A stretch of 64,000 bases of DNA from Coniochaeta sp. PMI_546 (Eukaryota > Ascomycota > Sordariomycetes > Coniochaetales > Coniochaetaceae): the NCBI GenBank assembly GCA_021432605.1, contig MU271148.1:1123362-1187361 (forward strand). Reading direction: 5' to 3'. Position 1 is the first letter of the stretch. Each line of letters begins with the position of its first letter. Shown one piece after another: positions 22,640-34,548 of this stretch. Under the pieces are notes generated by a model that saw nothing but the letters and a program-made list of their open reading frames with translations, was not told where the DNA came from and ran no database searches. The translations under genes were made by a program, and so were the position numbers.

Positions 22640-23491
22640 ATGGCAGCAACTCCAGATCCCCGTCAGCTCCCGACGGACCCCCGCCTCTCCTCCCCAGCCT
22701 CCTACTCGCGCGACGCCGTCATCTCCAACATCACTTCGCTCTACCAGAGCCTGCCGCACATTGACCCTTCCGACATTCGGTTTCCACCCTCCGGCGGATG
22801 GCCGCAGATCAGCTCCTCTTCCCTCGCAGCGAAGGGCCTGCGCAAGACTGATGAAGCAGTTGAGTTGCTCAGACATCTGCCCTACATCGCCGGCAAATGT
22901 CCGTGGGTGGCGCCCGACTCATTTTCCCTTGATTACCGCCGGTTTTTGGAGGCGGCGGATGGGAAATATCTGTTTCTCTGGGAGTTGGCGGGCTACGATG
23001 ACAGCAATTCCGTACCGCCGTGGGTGGTGCAGCTTACCACCGGTAAGAGTTACTGGCCTGCGACATTTGGTTTTTAGAGTCTTACTGACACCAATAAAGG
23101 CAGCGACTCATCTCTAAAAGCCTACATGCTGGACACCTCTGACGGCACGGTGACTAAGTACGCTCAGCAGGTGGTGTACCCTGATCCAGCCCGGTTCTAC
23201 AGCAGGGATGACCCTCGCTGCTGGCGGAATCACTGCGATGATCAGACCTGGCCGGTCGAGCAATTCGTGCGTGAATGCCAAGCAAAGTATCGTAATCTAG
23301 AGTGGCTGGGTGTGCCGGGTAACATGAGGTGGCCGGGCGTGCTCGAGTACAGCGACGATGTTCAACCAGGTGGTTATTTGTATAAGGAGAACACCAAGAT
23401 CAGAGAGATCTATCGCGAAAACGGATGGCCTGACAACTACAGGGGTAGCGAGTGTCGTAGAGCTATCCAGCACTATTGGGACAATAAATAA
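22640..23491 (+). CDS. conserved-looking hypothetical protein, 264 aa
   Basis: Exons are 22640-23042 and 23100-23491. The 57-nt intron has GTAAGA, CTTACTGAC and AAAG. I chose the ATG at 22640 (MAATPDPRQLPTD) rather than the in-frame 22442 because the extra 66 residues look non-coding. The first half has SRDAVISNITSLYQSLPHID and a GGWPQI motif; the second has YLDT-like strands, Trp/Cys-containing DPRCWRNHCDDQTWP, and a C-terminal ENGWPDNYRGSECRRAIQHYW. There is no signal peptide or membrane span. I do not recognise a function. It lies tail to tail with the LysM gene, 69 bp away. Confidence 0.7.
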
Positions 23492-23560
23492 TAGACGTGT
23501 TTGTCGCGTATTTGACAGCACATGTTTCCTTTCTACTTCTAGAAACTTAGACTATAAAGT

Positions 23561-25848
23561 TCAACTGCTCACACCAACGCAGTAGTACTCGCCAAACCAG
23601 AACGACGTCCCGCAGTTCTCTCCGTTAGCACCCAGGACGGTGTTCCACTTGTACATGTTCGCCGGGGTGATTCCTTGTGCGACTGCAAAGTCGTAGCATC
23701 CCTGCTGGGTGGCGGGGGTCGCGTACTTGTTACAGTTGGCAGCGATGCCTGTCTGCGTAGGTCCTGCAGGCTGAACATTCGAGGTAGTACTTGCCTTCGA
23801 GGTAGTCGAAGTGGTCTTGATGGTGCTGCTAGTGGTGCTAGAGACAGCTGCGGCCGAGATGCCAACGCAGTAGTACTCACCAGCCCACAGTGAGGTAAGA
23901 CAGTTTTGCCCTGTCGATCCCAACACGCTGTTCCAAGCGTACAGTTGAGCGTTGCTGATTGAGTTACGAGCAGCAAACGAGTCACAGCCATCATCCTTGA
24001 TAGCAGCGGCGTACTTGTTGCAGGTCGAAATGATTCCTGTCTGCGTCGGGCTCGGTATAGTGGTGCTTGTCGGCGCCCAGGTGCCGATGCAGTAGTACTC
24101 GCTTGCCCAAAGCGCGGTTGCACAGCCGGCGCCGTTGAGGCCAAGAGCTGGGTTCCATGCATATACTGGACTAAGGTGTTAGTGGGCAGCGTTCATGGTC
24201 AGTTATAGATGTAGGGTCCACAAACGCTGGGTGGGTTGAATGTTGTGGCTAGTCGCGAAGTCATAGCATCCTTGACCTGCTACTGCCGAAGCAAAATTGT
24301 TGCAGTTCGTGACAAGTCCGTCCTGTGTCGGCGACGGGGCTGAACCTCCACTGATAGGGTTGCCCGTTGCGGTGACGGTTGTGGTAGGAGTCACAACACC
24401 GCCTGCGCCACCTCTTTGCTGATTACCGTCACCTGCGTCTGTGCCGAGAGGCGGAGCAGGGAGAGTGTACGTGCCGTTCGTTCCTGGCGACGTGATGCAG
24501 ATGTACTGGCCGGCGGTAAGGCTGTCGCAGAGTCCCATGACATATGGGTTCCACTTCATGAACTGGGACAAAGTGGTATTGCCACCAACCGCAGTGGCTA
24601 GGCTGGAGCTAATTACGAGGCTCTTTTAGACACAGACCACCCGAACGGAATATACCAGATGCTGAGCTTAACTTACCATGTATCTCCGGTCTGCACCTGC
24701 TGCAATTTGCAAGCTAAGGGCAAGCATGCTGCGTTTGTGAACGTACAAGTGTCGCTGTTGGAGAGGTACTGCAGCGCTCCAGTACCCACCCCATACTTGG
24801 TAGACAACGCATCACATCCAGAGCCAGTTGAGACGCTCTGTCCCAAGCATGTTGTTGTGGTAGCTGGCGTACTTGTTGTTGGCGTTGAGGTGGTGGTAGC
24901 TCCCAGGTTGGTCGAGGTCAACGGTGGGGCTACGTCAAAGTAGTCCGGCAGCCGCACTGTGAAATCGGGCAGCGTGACATTACAGACGTCCTGGATGTCG
25001 AAGATCTGATTGACTAGGTAGTCCGAGTGGTCTACAGGCAAGTCAGAGTGAGGCTTCTGAAAGTGATATGGGCTCAGACTTGGAGTAAATTCGCAACTCA
25101 CCGGAATCGGGCAGAAACTGCGAGGTGACACGTGCGTAGAGCTGGTTGATGAAGCAATTGTTGCACAAGATGTCATCCTCGTACAGATTCGCCATGCGGA
25201 TGCTGGAAGGGTCAGTGCAGGTCGGGTCCGACGGGAACGCCGTGCAGTCGACACGCTCGACATCTGCTCCCACCCAAGTTTGGGACTCGGTCAGGCAGAA
25301 GTTGAAGTCGTCCGACCAGGACTCCATGCAGGCAAAGTTGACGTTGTCGACAAAGCGCTCAGTTACTTGCCAGATAGGCACCAACTTTCCGTATGCCGTG
25401 TAATACTGCTCGTCGCAAGCGGCGGCAGCATTGCCGTTCCAGCTGGTGACATTTTGTGAACAGCCAGTATTGCAGATGGCTGTGAGATTATCGTCCGTCC
25501 ACCAGTAGTTCTCCAGCGACTGGGTCATCTGCAGAAGAGTTTGATCACATGCTGGAAGGGTTTGGTTCCTATATCTCGTGTGTTAGCTATGTTCGTCCGT
25601 TTCACTTCCTCACAGGGTTACGCAGGAGAGACATACAGTGCTTGAACACAAGCAGTCGTGATGTTTAGTGACTGGAAAACCAGTGTATGTTAGCTATTTG
25701 CGATCAATCATGGAAGTTAGTAAAATGATCAACAAACCTTTGCAAGTCTGTCCGCGCTGACGCCAGGGTACAGATTGAACTGAGCGAAGGCGCTTCCGGA
25801 AAGGCATATGCATATGGCCAACAGGTACTGGAGGGCTTTGGCGACCAT
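23561..25848 (-). CDS. secreted multi-LysM protein, 651 aa
   Basis: Six exons on the minus strand: 25848-25738, 25671-25637, 25568-25102, 25031-24677, 24608-24226 and 24165-23561. All five introns restore one frame. The signal peptide is MVAKALQYLLAICICLSGSAFA. An N-terminal Cys-rich region (to about residue 260) ends NQLYARVTSQFLPDS/HSDYLVNQ, familiar from large fungal LysM proteins. LysM modules follow: a degenerate one (CDALSTKYGVGTGALQYL), a clear one (QTGDTCSSLATAVGGN to YICI), and three C-terminal repeats each ending EYYCVG or EYYCIG, separated by Thr/Ser/Pro linkers. LysM domains bind chitin oligomers. In fungi this class can shield hyphae or accompany chitinases. Its divergent neighbour is a chitin-binding GH18, which supports a chitin role. 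Confidence 0.88.
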
Positions 25849-26857
25849 GATTAAGGAGTGACAGGGAGGCTGGTGAGCCTCTACGTGGTTGAAACGAGTG
25901 TGGTTGAGCCGCTGGGAAGAGCACTCTGTCCGAGGGTCGAGGAGCAAGTGCAAGAGGCGTATAATACATATCAATTGCCGCCTCGTTTTCAATGGTCACC
26001 ATACTAATTGTTTTTCCTCTTCGCTAACTCCGGGTCTCACTAGGATCACGACCCATGGCCGAGCCTGATCCCTGGCTGCTGATCCAAAATTGGCGAGGAC
26101 CCTGCCGAGGCTGACCGGGGAATAGGGGGCCATCACAGTAGCATTCGGGTGTCGGTGTGGCAACTGCTGTAGTAGGGGACCTATAACTGATCATTACTCT
26201 CAATACTTTGGGTAGTATTTCTAAATCAGGGACTCCGATATGCAGTCTCCCATATGACTATCCACGAGAAGAATCGACATGACCTTCTCATAGTAGTTAG
26301 CCGCCCGTGTGGTGCCCAGTTGAGGCTTTAACGGTCCCGAAGGATTCTCTCATTTCGAATTGTGGCGTAAGCGAAGCTTTTAGTTAAGCTTTGCCGAGAA
26401 AGCGGGACGAAGCCGCAATCTAGATCCTGCTTTTGCCGGCCTTGGCGCTCCTGCCTCCACTAATGACATCGCTCTCAGTGGTCGATCGCTCTCATCCTGG
26501 TGGTTTTCAGCCTTCAAATACAACCGCATGTCTTACGATGATCATTCATTTCCGTCCTTGGTTGTACTGCAGTAGCTGTTTTGAAATGCTGATGTCGATT
26601 CTTGGCGGCCGTTGAGGGGCATACTGTGCGGTGGTATCGGGTTGTCCGGGTTGGCGTCCTGTACCAGGAGGAGCGAGATGTTGCTAGGCGCCTCTCCAAG
26701 GGTCCAACGAGGGCAGAATCTTGGATGACTGCCTTACGTTTAAACGCCATCTATCCCCCAACGTGGACGGCAATTCAACTGCACTGCCAAGGGTTGTGCA
26801 GCTTCCATTCCTTCCACAAGACCTGGATCAGGTCGGACGCTCGTTACACTCGCAAAG
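25849..26857. promoter_or_regulatory. divergent promoter region, LysM gene / chitinase gene
   Basis: About 1 kb separates the two start codons, which point away from each other, so the pair may share regulatory sequence. I see no coding signal. Short frames at 26433-26925 have no domain. Individual binding sites cannot be assigned by eye. Confidence 0.5.
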
Positions 26858-29800
26858 ATGCTGTTCACTCACTTCGCTGTACACCTCGCGGTGACAGCTT
26901 CTGTCACTCTTTTTGCCCAGGCTAAGCCTCATGGGCACCACCCTCATTCTCATCAGCACCGGGCAACTGTAGGGGCAATAGTCGCTGATCAGACTCCTCA
27001 TGAGCCTACGCCTTTCCTGGCGAGCCGCGGTCTTCCTACCGGAACATGTAACGCCAACACGCCCTGTGAAAACGCTGCTTGCTGCGGTACCAATGGTCTG
27101 TGCGGGTATAGGTAAGTGTTCCGAAGAGTCCTAGAGAACACGGGTCGCGGTTCGTAATAACATCAAAATAGCCCAACAGAATGTGGTACAGGGAATTGTA
27201 CCTCCAACTGCGATGCTAAGGCAGAGTGTGGGCAATACGGCAAGACTGGCTCCCAGACTTGTCCGTTGGGAGTCTGCTGCTCGCAATTTGGGTGAGCCCT
27301 CAATTTTCACTAGATTTTCTCTTTTGTACATGGACTAACACGACTTCAGATTCTGCGGCTCTTCAAACGACTTCTGCGACACAAGCAAAGGTTGTCAGAA
27401 GGTGAGGATGATCACCAGTTGCGCAGGTTATTACCTCTTAATCCGAGACTAACACGGCAATTCTAGAACTTTGGTGGCTGCGGTGATGTGAAAAGGCCTA
27501 CCTGCTCGGGTAATTCCATCACAAAGCGGACGATCGGCTACTACGAAGCCTGGTCAAACACGAGGAAATGCGATGCAGTCTCGCCAGAAGATCTCAACCT
27601 CAATGGCTTTTCGCACATCAACTTCGCATTTGCCTTCTTCGATCCTACCTCCTTTGAGATTGCGCCTATGGACTCTAGCAGCGGCAAGCTGTACAGCCGT
27701 TTCACCGTAAGCCACTACCATCTCATCGCCAACGAGTTCCATCTGCCTCTCTCTTTTCTCCTTCTCCATATAATCCTCTTGAGCGCACAGCTCACCCACT
27801 CCTGTCCTATAGGCTCTCAAGGACAATAACGATGGCTTGCAAACCTGGATCTCTGTTGGAGGATGGTCCTTCACTGACCCCGGTCCAACTCGCAACGCGT
27901 TTACCGTGATGACGAGTACAGCGGCCAACCGGCAGAAGTTCATTACCGGCTTGATCAACTTTATGGAGCATTACGGCTTTGACGGCGTTGATCTGGATTG
28001 GGAGTATCCTCAGAGCGGTAATTTTGATCCTAGCTCTGTCTTGTGGACCGTAAGCGATGCGAACTAACCCTGAGCAACATAGATGACCGTGGTGGTGTCA
28101 CTGCTGACAAGGCCAACTACGTCTCCTTGGCTAAGGAGCTAAAGGCAGCATTTGGTATGGTCCAACTTTGTTTGCACCTTTTGCCTGCTCTAACCCCCTG
28201 TAGGAAGCCGCTATGGCATCTCCATGACACTGCCTACGTCTTACTGGTATCTTCAGCACTTCGATTTGGCGGCTATTCAACCTAATGTCGATTGGTTTAA
28301 CTTCATGACCTACGACTTACATGGAACATGGGACGCTCAGTCCCAATTTATTGGTCCCTACATCGCACCGCATACAAACGTCTCCGAAATTGACGCGGGT
28401 CTGGATCTTCTCTGGCGTGCTGGAGTCAAACCTGAGAAGGTAGTGATGGGTCTCGGTTGGGTTCGTTCTCTTACACCGCTCACACACATTTGCCCAGAAA
28501 CTGATCACTCCCTTCCGTAGTATGGACGTAGCTTCACGTTGGCGGACCCGTCTTGCAACCAGCCTAACGGGGTCTGCAAGTTCACCGGAGGCGCAGATGC
28601 CGGTCCGTGTTCGGCAGCAAGCGGTATTCTCACGCTAAAGGAGATCACAGACATTATCAGCTATGAGGGCGTGAAGCCAGTGTGGGACAAGACTGCCATG
28701 GTCAAGTATGTCACCTGGGAAGGAAACCAGTGGGTGTCCTACGATGACGATGACACTTTTGATCAAAAGCGCAAATTTGCCAACTCTCGCTGCCTTGGTG
28801 GAACAATGGTATGTCCTCGATCATAGTTTGCCCAAAGTAAGAAGGGATGCTGACTCATACCGTGTCTTCCAGGTATGGGCCATGGATCAGAGAGACCAGG
28901 GTGAAGACAATGGACTCGCTCCCGCCACAGGAGTTACCACTGGACAGCAGAAGGAAGCCAACCAGATGAGCCAAGACCTCGCTGCTGGCATATCTTGCTA
29001 CACTACTGACTGCGGAGCCACCTGCAAGAAGGGAACCAACAAGGTCACTGAGATGAACGGCCAACCCGGCAAATTGTCCACTACCGACAGATGCCCAACT
29101 AACAAGTACCGGTCTCTGTGTTGCGAAGACGGCACGCTCATGGGAGTATGCAAGTGGAGAGGTTACCGCGGCCTCGGCTTGTCATGCATGGGCGGTTGTG
29201 ACGACGAGGAGACAGAAGTTGTCCAGGACACCAACAACCACAGCAAGAACGGCGACCAGACCTGCACGGGAGGTATCCAGAGCTATTGCTGCAAGGGCTT
29301 CAAGTCCGCTCCAACCAAAGAGGAACTTGCTGAGTTGGCCAAGGAAAAGGCCGAGGAGGCGGCTGAAGAGGCAGCTGAGCAGGCCGCTTTGGACATCGCT
29401 GCCAAGGCCTTCTGCCGTATCGCTGTCCCTGCTCTGTTGGCACCGCTTGAGACCCTCGAAGCCCTTATTCCGATTGTTGGTAAGATTACCCAACCAGAAT
29501 TTAGGTCGAGTTCATATCTGACTTGATATCCCTTCAGGCGAGATCCTGGATATTGCTGAGCTTGCTGCTACTCCCGCCCTGATCCAGCTTTGCACTAAGG
29601 GCATCGAAAAAGAGGGCAAGGCCATCTTCAAGGTGTTCGGCAAGGAACACTCCATCACGTTCGACAAGCCCACCAAGACCGTGTCCCGCAAACCCAGCTC
29701 CAGTCACTCATCAGCAAAAACCTCCTCCTGCCCTGCTAGCAAGAGAGGCCTCAACACGCTCGCTGCCCGCGTCGATGGTGGCCGCTGTAAGAGGAAGCGG

Positions 29801-30999
29801 ACTGTCTCTATGACCAAGATCACCACCGAAATCAACCTCGACTCGCCTGCGCACGCTACCCCGATTCTGTGCGACGGTAGCAAGGGTTACACCAAGGCGT
29901 GCCTCAACTACGCATCCATCGGCGCGAACTATGCCCAGTACCGCACCATCACTTGCCCGTACAGGAAGGTGGATAAAACCTTACGTCCGGTCTTGACCGA
30001 CTTTGACGACCAGCGAAAGACGGCAAAGTGGGATGCCATGATCAACCACGCCGCCGGCTGCTCTCCTGACGAGGTAGGTGATCGTAAGTGCTATTTTTGG
30101 ACAACGAAGCTAATATGCCCAGTTCCCGCCTGCCCTCATGATTGAAATCAATGACGGCTATGACATCTTGACGAGCATGGCTCGGACAATGGCTGCTCGG
30201 GCGAAGATGTCTGCGAAGCCAGCTGCAACACAGGTGAGTTACTGAAGTGACGTAAATCCTTCTGGCCCTAGGCTAGGGCTAACACTCCAACTCGAATTAG
30301 GGGCAGATGGTGCGCTACCTGGACGCTGTGGAAAACCGTGAAGCAGGTAAACTCTTCAACGTGTGCCGCCAACCCCCAGATTGGCGCACCGTCGGCGCTC
30401 CGGTCATAAGCGAGGAGACCAACGACGGCATCCCGACCGAGTGGCATTTCAGCCAGATCGCCATGACTCGCAACGAATACACCATGGATTTCGCCAACAC
30501 CGGCAACTCCAACGACTACGGCATCGCGGACAACGACTGTGTCCCGACCTTTGGCGGAGCCAAGCATCCCGGCTATGCGCTGTTCAACAACGACAACTAC
30601 TTCAATACCAACGCTGCCGAGGCTGCGCTGCGGGCAACTTACCCAGGCGGCCCGGCCGGTCGAACCAAGCGTTGGGTCGACGGTGTCGGACTGGTGGTGG
30701 CCGAGGGCAACTCGACCCGTGTTGCTACGTCTGAGGAGCTGAGGGAGGAGCTTCCCTTCGAAAGCTGTGCGGACGAGAGCTGTTCTCGCGAGATGGAGGC
30801 TCTCAAGGATGTCGTCAGGAACATGAGGGAGGAAGCTGAGTTGGCGTCCTTGCCTCAAACGTCGCCATCTGAGGCTCCTGTTGAGTCGGCCACACCTGTG
30901 GTTGACGATGATGCCTTGGTCACACCGGCTGGTCAGCCCGAGTCTGGATCCGGAAGAGTCTTGGCTCAGCCGAGGCAGACAGGCGGTGCTTATATGTAG
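26858..30999 (+). CDS. GH18 chitinase with chitin-binding modules, 12 exons, 1146 aa
   Basis: Exons: 26858-27111, 27172-27291, 27350-27401, 27467-27706, 27813-28017, 28083-28154, 28204-28460, 28521-28808, 28873-29479, 29538-30073, 30123-30233 and 30301-30999. The signal peptide MLFTHFAVHLAVTASVTLFAQA is followed by a His-rich pro-like segment. Residues about 60-150 carry hevein-type chitin-binding Cys (PCENAACCGTNGLCGY; CPLGVCCSQFGFCG). The GH18 domain has SVGGWSF and the catalytic DGVDLDWE at about 279-286, with Glu 286 the proton donor, then MTYDLHG and WAMDQ. The C-terminal 550 residues include a Cys-rich part, an Ala/Glu helix and a tail ending QTGGAYM. This is the large subgroup-C, killer-toxin-like chitinase type, usually secreted and chitin-degrading. 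Confidence is lower for exons 11-12. Confidence 0.9.
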
Positions 31000-32035
31000 A
31001 CATGCAGATGTTCTGCTACAGCCATGAGTTGCCGCTTGGATAATATACGATTATATCTCCAAAGCCTAACGCGCACATGTACACCATCGACACCTATCTT
31101 CTCTTCCATGGTACTATGATGAAGCCAGAAGCATCTCAGCTGATTGTATTAGGACGACCCTGATTGGAAGCACATCTCTGGCTATGCGTTTCGACAATGG
31201 CGAGGAGGTATTGGAGCCCCGGGACAACTCTGCAGTGGTAGCCCCTGAGCCAGTACCTCACATCGAAGTTCTCATGCACTTTGATCAATTGAAGGTTTTC
31301 ATGAGGATCTTTCGCGTACTAATAAGCTGTTTGGGTCTAGTCTGTTGTCAAAGATCCAACTGAAACTGCGCTCGCTTTGAAGTTCAGCTGGAGAAATGGT
31401 TGAAGTGCAACCCTTGGTCTTTTCTTTTGAAATTAACTTCTTCCACGGTGAATACGCTATAGTGATGTCACTAGTATAGAAATGTTTAGGTTCAGATGCT
31501 TCCCTCTGGTGCTGTTGGTCTATCATTGGTACAAACTCAGGTAAGCACCTCGGCACTAACGTAGCCTGCAAAACCAAGGCCTCGGATACCCGCGAGATCG
31601 CCAGGAGTCACGTCCAAGATCGTGAGCTTCGTTGGGCGGAATCCCAGTCTTGTTCTTGAGGCTCGCTGTGCGCCATTCTGGCAAGGTTGCAGATCACTTG
31701 GCAGACAAAGACGTGCATTGGTGTCATGTTCGCTATTATCCGGTCGAGAAACGGCGAAGTTCGTTAGCCGCTCTGCACATTTCTCATAGAGTGATTAGAT
31801 GTATAATCCAGCGGTTGGAAATGTTACGTCGTCTACTTCGGCTCTCCAAATGGATCAGCGCAATATAAGGGATCGCCAGTCATTCTTTCTGCTGCTGCGG
31901 GGTCATTGTCATGGCGGGGAACTCGACTTTGCAACTTCACTACCTCCACTTCAAAGCTGATGGCAAACATACGACTAGGATACGATCTGAGATGACACGT
32001 CTTTATTGACCCTCGTACCAATAAACACAGTCATC
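31000..32035. other. intergenic region
   Basis: 3' flank of the chitinase gene and 5' region of the GH43 gene. Short frames (31299-31577 minus, 31632-31868 plus) have no recognisable motif. Confidence 0.4.
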
Positions 32036-33556
32036 ATGCTTCCACAAGTGCTCATGGGTACCAGCACGCTCGCATCCGCCATCCTTCCCAACTACACGAC
32101 ATCTGAGTCCGGAAATCCCTTCATTGCAGGATGGTACGCCGATCCAGACGCCGACTTTTTCGACTCGCGATATTGGGTCTATCCGACCTCCAGCCTGCCT
32201 TACGATGAGCAGACTTACCTGGACGCCTTCTCCTCTCCGGACCTGGTACACTGGACAAGATACCCTTCTATTCTCACGACAGCCAATGTGTCTTGGGCAA
32301 ATCGCGCAGTCTGGGCGCCCTGCGTCGTCCAAAGGCACGGGAAGTACTATCTGTACTTTGGCGCAAACGACATCCAGCTTGGCGACGGACAAGTAGGCGG
32401 CATAGGCGTTGCCGTGTCGGACTACCCGCAGGGTCCCTTCGTCGATGCCCTTGGCAAGCCGTTGATTGGCGAATACCACTACGGAGCCCAACCAATTGAT
32501 CAGGATGTCTTCGTCGATGATGACGGACAGGCATATATTTACTATGGTGGCCATTCCCACGCGGTCATGGCCAAGTTGAATGAGGATATGGTGTCTCTCG
32601 GCACGTTCAGTTACGACAACGGCAGCTCCGAGACATTCAGGGATATAACTCCCCCTGGATATGTGGAGGGTGCGGTAGTCTTCAAGCGGCAGGAACAGTA
32701 CTACATGATGTGGTCCGAAGGCGGATGGGGCGGGCCGGACTACGCGGTCGCGTACGGGACGGCGGACACACCTCTCGGGCCGTTCAACAGGGTCACCAAG
32801 ATACTAGAGCAGGATCCTGCTGTTGCTACTGGGAGCGGGCATAACGGCGTGCTTAACGTGCCGGGGACAGATATCTGGTATATCGTCTATCACCGCCGGC
32901 CGCTGAGCGAGACAGATCAGAACCATCGGGTTGTGTGTTATGATCGCTTGTATTTTGATAACAGTGGTGGGATACAACCGGTGAAGATGTTGGTCAGAGA
33001 CAACTTCGAAGATGGACAGATGATTGCGTGGAAGACGTGGACTTCCGACACCCGGTTTGAGGTGAAGGATGGGGAGATGGTCAACGTAGTGAAAGAGGGT
33101 GGACTGTACAAAGTATTGGGCTTGGCGTTATTGGACACTAACTTCACCGACTTTGTGTACGAGGCGGACGTAACAATCTTCGAGGACAATGAAGAAGGAC
33201 AGGGAGCCGGGTTGGTATTTCGGGCGACCAAGGCGGATGACCCAGGCAAGCCTTATTTCAACGGTTACTATGTTGGGATCAGTGCCTCGAGAAAGAGCGT
33301 GAGTGTTGGGGAGACCCTGGAGGGGGCTGGCTTACGTTCACTGGGCGAAGCTGCTGCTGATGTAGAGACGGGGAAAAAGTACCACTTGAAGATACAAGTC
33401 GTGGGCAACGAGATAAAAGTGTATGTCGATCACTCGTTGCTGGTTACGGTTCGCAGCACTCCGGATATCAAGCCGGCGTTTAAGAGTGGAGCGAACGGTG
33501 TGCGGATTGATCAGGCCAGAGCTGCGTTCGACAATATCTCCGTTGAAAAGGCTTGA
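32036..33556 (+). CDS. GH43 glycoside hydrolase with C-terminal sandwich domain, 506 aa
   Basis: A single exon. I chose the ATG at 32036 (MLPQVLMGTSTLASA), which gives a short signal peptide; upstream in-frame codons lack an ATG context. The five-bladed propeller is recognised by the catalytic base Asp36 in GWYADPDADFF, the pKa-modulating Asp157 in DQDVFVDDDG and the acid Glu211 in YVEGAVVFKR, plus WAPCVV and SGHNGV. Residues about 330-506 form a beta-sandwich of the CBM66/concanavalin-like kind (DNFEDGQ to DNISVEKA). GH43 enzymes are mostly arabinofuranosidases, xylosidases or galactanases acting on plant hemicellulose or pectin side chains. Subfamily and substrate cannot be set by eye. Secreted. 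Confidence 0.9.
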   Translation: MLPQVLMGTSTLASAILPNYTTSESGNPFIAGWYADPDADFFDSRYWVYPTSSLPYDEQTYLDAFSSPDLVHWTRYPSILTTANVSWANRAVWAPCVVQRHGKYYLYFGANDIQLGDGQVGGIGVAVSDYPQGPFVDALGKPLIGEYHYGAQPIDQDVFVDDDGQAYIYYGGHSHAVMAKLNEDMVSLGTFSYDNGSSETFRDITPPGYVEGAVVFKRQEQYYMMWSEGGWGGPDYAVAYGTADTPLGPFNRVTKILEQDPAVATGSGHNGVLNVPGTDIWYIVYHRRPLSETDQNHRVVCYDRLYFDNSGGIQPVKMLVRDNFEDGQMIAWKTWTSDTRFEVKDGEMVNVVKEGGLYKVLGLALLDTNFTDFVYEADVTIFEDNEEGQGAGLVFRATKADDPGKPYFNGYYVGISASRKSVSVGETLEGAGLRSLGEAAADVETGKKYHLKIQVVGNEIKVYVDHSLLVTVRSTPDIKPAFKSGANGVRIDQARAAFDNISVEKA

Positions 33557-34548
33557 GTACTGAATGTACACAGGGGTTTATGAGTCACGTTCATGGTTGT
33601 GGCGCGCTTGAGAATCTGCCAAAGGCAGTGCTAGGCAAGTAGAAGATTAAGACGCCATATCTACCGAGATAAAGCAGGATACCTTTGCGATACAACGAAA
33701 GTTGACCCGGTCGTAGGCCGGTTTAGCTCTGTTCCCAAGCTATTAAGCGGTCCGCCTTTCATATGTGAAAAGTCCGAGCTGACTGCGGCACAGCTCAAGT
33801 GTATAATCAACGCAGCAATAGCACCGAATCACCTGAGACACATGGTCATTTGAGCTTAGAGTTGTAGCCTAAGAGTCTGGAGTCGTCATCTTTCCGAGGA
33901 CTGGGGTAGGTTACGTCCTGTTCTCAGAAAAAATACCGACTTTTCAGATTCATCACGTCAGGCACACATGACAGGAAGCTCTACCAATAGACATACGCCA
34001 AAACTACCGCATGCAAGGAGATGCTACCCTCCGATTTGACAGCGTGGATCTCTGTTTGCGGGGTGCGTCTCCTCGATCCTACTCTCCGCACGGTAATATT
34101 CTCAATATTGACCGACGCTTCACTTTCTCTGTCCGTGCGACCCCAGTGCTCAACGCTCTGCCGTCCGACACCTGCAGCAGCCTAGCAGACACGTGCGTCT
34201 ACCTTCTCGAACAGGTGTGGCTTTCGGTACGTCCCTTCAACGGTCCACGCCTTTTCCGCGCTTGGTCTCAGCTCAATTGGCTGAGTCTCCGGGAAAGGGC
34301 CCTTGTCCAAGACGCGATGTCGCCATCAGTAGTCATGGGCTTGCGGCACGCCAAGGAAGACGGCCGAGGGAGGGGTCCGATGACAGGTAGGAATGCGAGA
34401 GGAAGATGGCCGCCCCAAAGGTATGCAGTTCCGAGTCTCGATATATAAGGGTTAATATGACGACCAGTCCCACATATCCGGTGTTCTGGGACCATGATCA
34501 TCCCGTTAATCTATTCTGCTATTTATCCATATTAGCAGAGTTCTCATA
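33557..34548. other. intergenic region upstream of the tannase gene
   Basis: An open stretch at 34011-34448 (plus) lacks a domain and ends inside the promoter, so I do not call it. The proximal part contains the TATA-like box at 34442. Confidence 0.4.
34442..34449 (+). promoter_or_regulatory. TATA-like box of the tannase gene
   Basis: TATATAAG lies 107 bp upstream of the ATG at 34549, a normal distance for a fungal core promoter. Confidence 0.5.
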
